DNA from: Canibacter zhuwentaonis
GTDB lineage: Bacteria > Actinomycetota > Actinomycetes > Actinomycetales > Microbacteriaceae
Assembly (NCBI RefSeq): GCF_018531145.1
Contig: NZ_JAHDSZ010000005.1
Span: 53,351-117,350 of the forward strand
Direction of reading: 5' to 3'
Length of the DNA stretch: 64,000 bases
The first letter of the stretch is position 1; the number at the start of each line of letters is the position of its first letter. Below are positions 55,170 through 62,360 of the stretch, piece after piece. Both the position numbers and the translations under genes were made by a program. The notes beneath the pieces are model-generated. The model saw nothing but the letters and a program-made list of their open reading frames with translations, was not told the origin of the DNA and made no database searches.

Positions 55170-55371
55170 TGCGGGGTGGCGCGAATAGCGCGCGAGAGCG
55201 CGTGCCGAGACGTGTTTGTTTGACTGTGTGCGAGCGTGTGGGAGCTTTGAGCTGTGCGCACCTGCGGGCGCACCTGCGCGGCGATTGGTTGAGCGTGGCG
55301 AGCATACGGGCGCGGGCGAGCGCTCAAACAGTTCGCGGTAGAATCTATAGCAGTTTTAGAATTGAGGAAAG

Positions 55372-56976
55372 ATGACTGAGGGTCAAAACAAAAACAATTT
55401 TAGCGGTCAAGAGCTGTCAGATGCCACGGCTGATAGCGCCGCGGTCAATAGCGCCGTGCTTGATAATAACGCGCGCGATAACGCCACCGCCGATAACACT
55501 GAGGTGGCAGAGTTTGATTCCACCGCGCTTAATGACGCTGTAACGCCCGAAGAGCGCACCCGCGTGCTGCGCGAAAATCTGAGCGGTTTTGAGCTTGACG
55601 AAACAGATTTTCAGCTGCTTAGTGAGATGGATCCTGACGATTCTGAAATAAGCTTTGAAAATCCGCCGGTTGTTGCGATTGTGGGGCGCCCCAACGTGGG
55701 TAAATCCGCGCTGGTAAACAGAATTATCGGGCGGCGTGAGGCCGTTGTTGAAGACGTTCCCGGGGTGACGCGCGACCGCGTGCGATACGCGGCAAACTGG
55801 CAGGACCGCAACTTCACGCTGGTTGATACCGGCGGCTGGGAGCCGGACGCGCGCGGTATCGACCGCTCTGTAGCCGATCAGGCAGAAATTGCAATAGAGC
55901 TGTGCGATGCGGTGCTGTTCGTGGTTGACAGTCGCGTCGGTGCAACAGCTACTGACGAGCGTGTTGTGCAGTTGCTGCGGCGCGCCAAAAAGCCCGTTTT
56001 CCTGGTTGCTAACAAGGTTGACGACGCGGTTTTTGAGCCAGAAACCGCCTCTTTATGGGGGCTGGGGCTGGGCGAGCCATATCCGGTTTCTGCCCTGCAC
56101 GGCAGGGGTGTGGCGGATCTGCTCGACGCTGTTATGCGCAAACTGCCGCGCGAGTCGGCGTATGGGGATCCGCTATTGTGCGGACCGCGGCGGGTTGCCC
56201 TGCTGGGTCGCCCTAACGTGGGCAAATCAAGCCTGCTTAACAGAGCCGCTGGCGCAGAGCGCGTTGTTGTGAACGATATTGCGGGCACTACCCGTGACCC
56301 CGTTGATGAGCAGGTCGAAATTGCCGGGCGCGTGTGGACATTTGTTGATACCGCCGGGATTCGCCGCCGCGTCAACCAGCAGCGCGGAGCTGATTTTTAC
56401 GCCTCACTGCGCACCGCCGCGGCCCTTGAGAAGGCCGAGGTTGCGGTGATGCTGATTGATGTGACCGAGCCGATCAGCGATCAGGATTTGCGGATTATCG
56501 ATCTTGTGCTGGAGTCGGGCAGGGCGCTTGTGCTCGCGTTTAACAAGTGGGATTTGCTCGATGACGACCGCCGCCGCTATCTGGAGCGCGAAATTGAGCA
56601 GGATCTCGATCACGTGGCGTGGGCGCCACGGGTTAACATTTCCGCGCGCACCGGGCGGCACATGGAGAAGCTCGTGCCGGCGCTTGAAGCCGCTCTCGAG
56701 TCGTGGGATCAGCGGATCCCCACCGCGAAGTTTAACGCGTTTTTGGCGGAGTTGGTACAGGAGCATCCGCATCCGCTGCGGGGCGGGAAACAGCCGCGCG
56801 TGCTGTTTGGCACGCAGGCGGCCAATCGCCCGCCAACCTTTGTGCTGTTTACAACGGGCTTTTTAGATCCGCAGTATCGTCGGTTTATTCAGCGCCGACT
56901 GCGCGAGCGCTACAGCTTTGAGGGTTCGCCGATTGTGCTGAATATGCGCATTCGCGAGAAGCGGCAGCGCCGGTAG
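55372..56976 (+). CDS. der: Ribosome-assembly GTPase Der (EngA)
   Basis: Double GTPase needed for 50S assembly. 534 aa, longer than the usual ~440-490 because of a 95-residue N-terminal extension rich in Asn, Asp, Ala and Thr ([19 protein letters not shown]). First G domain: [23 protein letters not shown]. Second: [23 protein letters not shown]. The KH-like C-terminal domain follows ([15 protein letters not shown]). ATG preceded by GAGGAAAG; TAGAAT (55339-55344) is a candidate -10. Confidence 0.96.
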   Translation: MTEGQNKNNFSGQELSDATADSAAVNSAVLDNNARDNATADNTEVAEFDSTALNDAVTPEERTRVLRENLSGFELDETDFQLLSEMDPDDSEISFENPPVVAIVGRPNVGKSALVNRIIGRREAVVEDVPGVTRDRVRYAANWQDRNFTLVDTGGWEPDARGIDRSVADQAEIAIELCDAVLFVVDSRVGATATDERVVQLLRRAKKPVFLVANKVDDAVFEPETASLWGLGLGEPYPVSALHGRGVADLLDAVMRKLPRESAYGDPLLCGPRRVALLGRPNVGKSSLLNRAAGAERVVVNDIAGTTRDPVDEQVEIAGRVWTFVDTAGIRRRVNQQRGADFYASLRTAAALEKAEVAVMLIDVTEPISDQDLRIIDLVLESGRALVLAFNKWDLLDDDRRRYLEREIEQDLDHVAWAPRVNISARTGRHMEKLVPALEAALESWDQRIPTAKFNAFLAELVQEHPHPLRGGKQPRVLFGTQAANRPPTFVLFTTGFLDPQYRRFIQRRLRERYSFEGSPIVLNMRIREKRQRR

Positions 56977-57101
56977 TTAACGCCGTGCAGTTGGTGCGCG
57001 GTGCTGTGGTTATTAGGCGCTGGTCGCTTGTTGTGTGAGGATGTTATGAATCGCTGTGTTATGTTGCTGTGTGGTGCGAGCAGTAGCAGGGGTGCTGTGA
57101 G

Positions 57102-58058
57102 CTACTGCGCGGCGGGTTTTTCCTGTGCGGCGGTTGCGATGTGCTGCCAGAGGGTTTTAGCGCCCTGAGTGCGCGCACCGATGCTTGTGACGCGCGATTT
57201 TAGCTCCCTGTCGCTTGTGCACACGGTTACCGTGTAGTTTTCGCTAATTAAAGCCTGCACCTGGTGTACTAGTTCATCGTCGCCGCTGCCCGCAGCCTGT
57301 GCGATTTGTGTATGCTGCGCGGTTGCGGGGGTGTTCTCAGCCGCGACCTCGACCGCACTGTTGGCCGCGCCCTCTGTAACCACAATCCAGCGCGGATAAC
57401 ACCTGTGCATTCCGGGCGCACTAAGCCCGCTTATTCCGCACAGTTCTGGGGGAACACCCGCCGGGAGCGTTGCTGTGAGCTGCGCAATGAAATCCGCTGT
57501 AGCTTTGCCGCGATCGCGCCACCAGCCGTTTGGCATCGCGCCAATCACGTTTGCCGCATCGACCACAATTGCGTGGCGGCTCTCAAAGAGCGGCAGCAGG
57601 TGCGGCAGTGCTTGTGCGAAATTGGGATGCAGCGGATAATCGGGCAGCTCATGCTTTGGAATCCACCTAAAATCAAGGCTCTCCCAGTCGAGCGGAGTAG
57701 CTTCGGCGGTGCTATCTGCGAGCGCAATTATTGTTGTGTAATGCCACCCGCCTTTGTTGACACGGTGCGCGTAGAGCGGGGTGAGGCTTTGCGGGGCGAT
57801 GCCGCACTCTTCGGCGACCTCGCGCAGCGCTGCGGTGAGGCTGTTTTCGGAGCGGTGTCTGGCACCGCCGGGAATACCCCAGGTGTTGCCAGCAGCGGTG
57901 CGGGGTGAGCGGTGTTGCAGCAGAAATCCGCGCGACGGATCGTAGGCGAGCACTCCTGCTGCGCCGTATTTGCCCCAGTATTGTGCGCCGTCGGCGGCTG
58001 TTACCCAGGCATCTCCCGATTCTGATAAAGCTAGCCTGTGTTCACCCGTATTGCTCAT
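57102..58058 (-). CDS. Nudix hydrolase fused to a NYN/PIN-like domain
   Basis: 318 aa. Residues about 30-155 form a Nudix domain whose box GARHRSE-x7-REVAEECG matches G-x5-E-x7-REUxEExGU exactly. From about residue 162 a second domain begins with HAIVVDAANVIGAMPNGWWRDRG and continues with GSGDDELVHQ and VCTSDRELKSRV: three acidic clusters expected of a NYN/YacP-type RNase fold. The Nudix part would hydrolyse a nucleoside diphosphate derivative; the NYN part may cut RNA. Substrates are unknown. Confidence 0.8.
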   Translation of the reverse strand: MSNTGEHRLALSESGDAWVTAADGAQYWGKYGAAGVLAYDPSRGFLLQHRSPRTAAGNTWGIPGGARHRSENSLTAALREVAEECGIAPQSLTPLYAHRVNKGGWHYTTIIALADSTAEATPLDWESLDFRWIPKHELPDYPLHPNFAQALPHLLPLFESRHAIVVDAANVIGAMPNGWWRDRGKATADFIAQLTATLPAGVPPELCGISGLSAPGMHRCYPRWIVVTEGAANSAVEVAAENTPATAQHTQIAQAAGSGDDELVHQVQALISENYTVTVCTSDRELKSRVTSIGARTQGAKTLWQHIATAAQEKPAAQ

Positions 58059-58253
58059 GTCACAATTCTATACGGGTGAGGTTTAGGTGCTGCGCGGGTG
58101 AAGTGGGGTGTTATGCGGGCGAGGTCGGGGTAATGAGCGGACAAAATAGCGGCGCTGCGCGGATGCGGCAGGGATGCTGTGCGGATACGCTATAAGGACG
58201 AGATAGCGGCGCTATACGAGCGAGATGGCGGCGCGATTTGCGCGCCAGCATTG

Positions 58254-58327
<74 letters not shown>

Positions 58328-58475
58328 TTACTTTAAAGCATTCAATCTATTTTCGCACAGCGTGGCTCAAAATGCACAACACGCGCTGGTTTTGTGTTTG
58401 CTTGTGTGTGAAACAGATGTTTGCCCGGTTATTGTACGTGGCACATTTACGGCAGTGTGTTGCGTGCCCGGTTAT

Positions 58476-58539
58476 TACGTGTGAAGCAGCCTGTTGCGCG
58501 TCCTGCGGCTACGTGTGAAGCAGCCTGTTGCGCGCCCTG
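58476..58539 (+). repeat. 30-bp direct repeat upstream of uppS
   Basis: Two copies (58476-58505 and 58510-58539, one mismatch) beginning TACGTGTGAAGCAGCC, 34 bases apart. A shorter repeat, TGCCCGGTTATT, occurs at about 58420 and 58465. The 358-base gap between tRNA-Pro and uppS is otherwise without a gene I can support. Confidence 0.8.
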
Positions 58540-58673
58540 TGAATCCGTGTGACACACCGGCTTGCTGCCAGTTGCACACCTAAGGGGTGCGTTGTGGGAG
58601 CGAGCGTGTGGCGCGTGTATGTGGCGCGCGTCTGGGATCGCGCGTGAAACATCCGCTTCCAACCCGCGCGCGG

Positions 58674-58679
58674 TACGAT
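58674..58679 (+). promoter_or_regulatory. Candidate -10 of a leaderless uppS transcript
   Basis: TACGAT ends 6 bases before the uppS ATG at 58686. The 12 bases TACGATAGATAC are shared with the hpt upstream region at 8543-8554. No Shine-Dalgarno is present. Confidence 0.4.
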
Positions 58680-58685
58680 AGATAC

Positions 58686-59474
58686 ATGGTTGTAAAAGGT
58701 TTTGACAAGATGCTGGGCGGTTTGCTCTATCAGCTCTACCAAAACCGTGTGCGCTCGCAAATAGACCCGGCAAACACACCCAAACACGTTGCGGTAATCG
58801 TTGACGGCAACCGGCGGTGGGCAAAATTGCGGCTCGCGGAGGCTGCCGCAGCGGGGCATCGCGCGGGGGCGCAAAAAATTCCCGAGTTTCTGAAGTGGTG
58901 TGAGAGCGCCAACGTTGCCACGGTGACGCTGTATCTGCTCTCAACCGACAATCTCACCGGTCGCGCCAGCGAAGAGCTGCAGGACCTGTTCTTGATTATC
59001 GCCGAGCTGGCAAAAACCCTGGCGGGTAACAAAAATTGGCGGGTGAAGCACGTTGGTGATGTGTCCCTGCTACCTGTGGAGCTAACCGCAGCGCTGCAGG
59101 ATGCTGAGCGAGCTAATCCTCACGCAACCGGGCTGCACGTGAATCTCGCAGTGGGTTACGGCGGTCGCAGCGAGATCACCGCAGCGGTGCACGCAGCGGT
59201 GCAAAGATACCGCGAGCGCGGCGGCGAACTTGACGATCTGGCCAGCTGGCTAACACCCGAGCGCATAGGTGAGCACCTGTGGACGGGCGGGCAGGCGGAT
59301 CCTGAGCTGATTATCAGAACCTCTGGTGAACAGCGGCTCAGTGATTTTATGATCTGGCAGGCTGCGCACTCGGAGTTTTACTTTGTTGAGGCGCTTTATC
59401 CTGATCTGCGCGAGGTTGATTTATTGCGCGCGCTGCGTGATTTTTCGCGCAGGCGGCGGCGTTTTGGAGCTTAG
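58686..59474 (+). CDS. uppS: Isoprenyl transferase (undecaprenyl/polyprenyl diphosphate synthase)
   Basis: cis-prenyltransferase that makes the lipid carrier for peptidoglycan or a shorter precursor. 262 aa. Catalytic Asp in HVAVIVDGNRRWA (about residues 34-46), HRAGAQKIPEFLKWC, VTLYLLSTDNLTGRASEEL, LAVGYGGRSEI and the C-terminal LIIRTSGEQRLSDFMIWQAAHSEFYF. ATG 58686 (MVVKGFDKM) is chosen over longer frames because it begins just after the candidate -10 and gives the family length. Confidence 0.95.
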   Translation: MVVKGFDKMLGGLLYQLYQNRVRSQIDPANTPKHVAVIVDGNRRWAKLRLAEAAAAGHRAGAQKIPEFLKWCESANVATVTLYLLSTDNLTGRASEELQDLFLIIAELAKTLAGNKNWRVKHVGDVSLLPVELTAALQDAERANPHATGLHVNLAVGYGGRSEITAAVHAAVQRYRERGGELDDLASWLTPERIGEHLWTGGQADPELIIRTSGEQRLSDFMIWQAAHSEFYFVEALYPDLREVDLLRALRDFSRRRRRFGA

Positions 59475-59480
59475 CTGAGA

Positions 59481-60440
59481 ATGAAATACGAACTGCGGCA
59501 TTTGCCAGATTTGCAGGGTCAGAAAGTCTTTGTCACGGGTGCGAGCGGTAACCTGGGCGCAGCAGTGGCAGCAATTTTTATGTTGCGTGGCGCGCGGGTG
59601 GTGTTGCACGCAAGCAGTGCCGCCTCCGCGCAAAAAGTGCGCGTCGGGGTGTGTGCGGCGTGCGAAAAATACGGCGCTGCGGCGGGTGCGGTTGGTGAGC
59701 GGTGCGCCGCTGCGCGCGGGGCTGCTGACGTGCCCCAGAGTGGCAGCGGATGCGTCAGGGCTGTCGCTGCGGGCGGGGTTGCTGATCAACCTCAGAGCGG
59801 CATCGGCTGCTTGGATGATTTGCCCGAAAATGTTGCTGCGGGCAGGGGTCTTGAGGATCCGCCAATTATTGTTGCTGATTTTGCAAAGCCCGAGCTGATT
59901 ACCGCGGTGGTTCAGTCTGCGGCGTGTGAGCTGGGTGCAATAACCGGGATTGTGAACTGCGTCGGATGGCAGGCGGTGCACGAGTATAACGAGCTAGACA
60001 GCGCTGTCTGGCGGCAAATGTTTGACATTAATGTCACCGCGGCGCACGAGCTGACGCGCGCGGCGGCGCGGCTGATGACTCCCGGCGGGTGGTTGACGCA
60101 CATCGCTTCGATTGAGGGGCTGCGTCCGGCGGTCGGACACGCGCACTACGCGAGCAGCAAAGCGGCGCTGATTATGCAGGCACGCGCGGCGGCGCTGGAG
60201 CTGGGCGGGCGGCGGATTCGCGTGAACACGGTTTCACCCGGGCTGATATCGCGCGAGGGAATCGCCGAGCAGTGGCCGAGCGGCGTTGCCAGCTGGCAAC
60301 GACACGCTCCGCTTGGCAGACTGGTTGAAGCGAGCGATGTTGCGGCGGCGTGCGTGATGCTGGCGAGCTGCGCGGCGGGCGCGATAACGGGGCAAAATAT
60401 TGTTGTTGATTGCGGTATGAGCGCAACACTCGGCTGGTAA
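59481..60440 (+). CDS. Short-chain dehydrogenase/reductase with tandem-repeat insertion
   Basis: 319 aa NAD(P)-dependent SDR. Cofactor motif TGASGNLG (about residues 20-27), NCVGW in place of NNAG, catalytic Ser in HIASIEG and YASSK as Tyr-x3-Lys, and the C-terminal ITGQNIVVDCGMSATLGW. Compared with the usual 250 aa there is an extra stretch of about 60 residues after beta-3, containing two 19-residue tandem units (ARGAADVPQSGSGCVRAVA and AGGVADQPQSGIGCLDDLP). Substrate unknown. It follows uppS by 6 bases. Confidence 0.85.
   Translation: MKYELRHLPDLQGQKVFVTGASGNLGAAVAAIFMLRGARVVLHASSAASAQKVRVGVCAACEKYGAAAGAVGERCAAARGAADVPQSGSGCVRAVAAGGVADQPQSGIGCLDDLPENVAAGRGLEDPPIIVADFAKPELITAVVQSAACELGAITGIVNCVGWQAVHEYNELDSAVWRQMFDINVTAAHELTRAAARLMTPGGWLTHIASIEGLRPAVGHAHYASSKAALIMQARAAALELGGRRIRVNTVSPGLISREGIAEQWPSGVASWQRHAPLGRLVEASDVAAACVMLASCAAGAITGQNIVVDCGMSATLGW
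59716..59829 (+). repeat. 57-bp imperfect tandem repeat inside the SDR gene
   Basis: Two 19-codon units with period 57 bases, beginning GCGGGGCTGCTGAC and GCGGGGTTGCTGAT. They encode the in-frame insertion of the SDR protein. Confidence 0.75.
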
Positions 60441-60451
60441 GGAGAGCAAAA

Positions 60452-61891
60452 ATGAGCGAAAACACACAGGGTGTGGGCGCTGCTAGTGAGCAGGGTGAGA
60501 GCTGGACTAGCGAGTGGGGCACTGTTAGCGCACAGAGCACGAGCTGCGCTAACACACAGGGCACATACTGTGACACCCCCGTAACAGTGCTACGGGCTGA
60601 TGCTCTAATAACTAAACAGCGCACCGTCTGCAACGCCGAGCTCTGGTTTGCAGATGGCAAAATAATCGCGGTGGGTGAGCAGCGCAAGCTCGGTGATCCG
60701 CCAGCCAATTCCGTTGTAAAAGACCTCGCAGGCAGGGTGCTAATGCCCGGGCTAGCCAACGGACACACCCACTCGGCAATGACCCTGCAGCGCGGGGTTG
60801 ATGACGATAACGGGTTTATGCCCTGGCTGGCGCAGGTGCAGGCGTTCGAGCAGCACCTCACTCACGACGACGTGCGCGCTGGCTTGGAACTGGCGATGCT
60901 CGAGATGATTGCGACGGGCACGGTCGCTTTTGCCGACATGTACTACTGGGATTACGAGCTTTTGGAGACCGTGCGCCGGGCGGGTATGAGAGTTGCCGCA
61001 GCGGTTGCTGTAACAACCCCCGACGCTTCCATGTTTCCAGGTGTGACCTCGCGCACGGGTGCGGCCGAGCTGGCGCACACCGCGAAGCTTGCTGAGCACT
61101 ATGCAAACAGCGGGCAAATTATTGTGCACTACGGTCCGCACGCGCCGTATTCTGTGCCGCGCGAGTATTTCGAGCAGATCATCGCGCTTTCTAAGCAGAG
61201 CGGGATTCCCATTCACACTCATATTGCCGAGTCGCCCGCAGAAACCGAGCAGATGCTAGCGCGCACCGGCTTGCACCCCGCAAGTTATATGCGTGAGCTG
61301 GGGCTGTTTGAGGTGCGCACGCTTGCGGCGCACTGCGTCTGCCTGGAGCCGCAGGAGATCGCGGATATGGTAGCTGCGCAGGTTACGCTGTCGCATAACC
61401 CGGTGTCGAATCTGAAGCTGGGTAACGGGGTTGCTATGTTTCCGGAGTGGCTGGCGGCGGGGGCGAAAGTTAGCCTGGGCACTGATTCTGTGGCGAGCAA
61501 TAATTCGCTCGATTTGTTTGAGGAGATGAAACTGGCAACTGTGCTACACCGTGGCGCGCGGCAGGATTCTACCGCGGTGACGTCGCGTGAGGTGTTTAAC
61601 GTGGCAACCGCGGGTGGTGCGCGGGCGATCGGGTTTGCGCAGTCTGGCGAGCTTGAGGTTGGAATGCAGGCGGATATTATTGCGCTCGATGTGACGGGTA
61701 TTAATGCGATTCCGCACGATAATCTACTCTCGCACATTGTGTTTGCCGCGAGTGGACGCGATGTTTGCGAGGTGTGGGTTGCTGGGCGGCATCTTTACAG
61801 CGAGGGTCGCTATTTGACACTTGATGCGGCGGATATTAAAGTCCGAGCCGCAGCCAGCGCGGCTCGCTTACGAGAGCTGAGCGGGGTTTAG
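60452..61891 (+). CDS. Amidohydrolase, MTA/SAH deaminase-like
   Basis: 479 aa metal-dependent hydrolase of the TRZ/ATZ/MtaD group. Metal ligands are in ANGHTHSAMTLQRG (HxH), IPIHTHIAES, LAAHCVCL and LGTDSVASNNSLDLFEEMK (Asp). This group deaminates methylthioadenosine, S-adenosylhomocysteine or related aminated rings; the precise substrate cannot be told. The first 42 residues are a Ser/Thr/Gln/Gly-rich extension in which NTQG occurs twice. ATG 60452 follows AAGGAG. The 469 bases after it contain a G/T-rich region and the surface-gene promoter. Confidence 0.87.
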   Translation: MSENTQGVGAASEQGESWTSEWGTVSAQSTSCANTQGTYCDTPVTVLRADALITKQRTVCNAELWFADGKIIAVGEQRKLGDPPANSVVKDLAGRVLMPGLANGHTHSAMTLQRGVDDDNGFMPWLAQVQAFEQHLTHDDVRAGLELAMLEMIATGTVAFADMYYWDYELLETVRRAGMRVAAAVAVTTPDASMFPGVTSRTGAAELAHTAKLAEHYANSGQIIVHYGPHAPYSVPREYFEQIIALSKQSGIPIHTHIAESPAETEQMLARTGLHPASYMRELGLFEVRTLAAHCVCLEPQEIADMVAAQVTLSHNPVSNLKLGNGVAMFPEWLAAGAKVSLGTDSVASNNSLDLFEEMKLATVLHRGARQDSTAVTSREVFNVATAGGARAIGFAQSGELEVGMQADIIALDVTGINAIPHDNLLSHIVFAASGRDVCEVWVAGRHLYSEGRYLTLDAADIKVRAAASAARLRELSGV

Positions 61892-62267
61892 GCTGCTGGT
61901 GATTGCCAAAAGCTGATTTGTCTAATGACGAATATATGGAAAGGGTTGATCAGATTTCACTGTAGCTAGCGTTGTAGCGTTGAAAGATGAAGGCTATATG
62001 AATTAGTTGCTCACTTTGTGGGTGACTTTTTATCGTGATTGATGCATTATTTTGTGTCGGTTTGGTTTGTTGTGTTGGGTGCGTGGGTAGTGTTTTGGTT
62101 TAGTGGGTTTGTGACGGGTGCTGGCAGTGTGCGGCTGTGTATGGTGGGGTTTTTACAAGGTGTGGTTTTGTGTCGGTTTAGTGTTTATTTTGCTGGTTGT
62201 GTGTATTGGGGGTTTTGTTTTAGTGGGTTTGGTGCGGGTGTTGGTGGTGTGTAGGGGGTTGTTTGGT

Positions 62268-62297
62268 TTGACTTTTCCGGGGGGGGGTAGTTTTAAT
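62268..62297 (+). promoter_or_regulatory. Surface-protein promoter with G9 tract in the -35/-10 spacer
   Basis: TTGACT (62268-62273) and TTTAAT (62292-62297) stand 18 bases apart, and the spacer holds nine consecutive G (62279-62287). Loss of one G would give the optimal 17-base spacing. Transcription would start near 62304, leaving a leader of about 57 bases that carries the GGAGG at 62351-62355. This is the layout of known slipped-strand phase-variable promoters. Confidence 0.6.
62279..62287 (+). repeat. G9 homopolymer
   Basis: Nine G in the promoter spacer of the surface-protein gene. The frame of that gene is also open upstream through the tract as far as 62115, so a change in length could alter translation if any start upstream were used. 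Confidence 0.85.
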
Positions 62298-62360
62298 GGT
62301 GGTTTATTTTGGATGTTAGGGTCTGAAGCTCTTAATAGGGGTGTTTGTTTGGAGGTTGTT

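Noticed and set aside
55169..55375. 68-codon frame between cmk and der
   Set aside because: No ribosome site, Arg/Cys-rich translation typical of non-coding GC-rich sequence, and it overlaps the der promoter and start.
62039..62254. 71-codon hydrophobic frame in the G/T-rich region before the surface gene
   Set aside because: The Val/Phe/Gly/Trp-rich product is what any G/T-skewed sequence would give. No ribosome-binding site.
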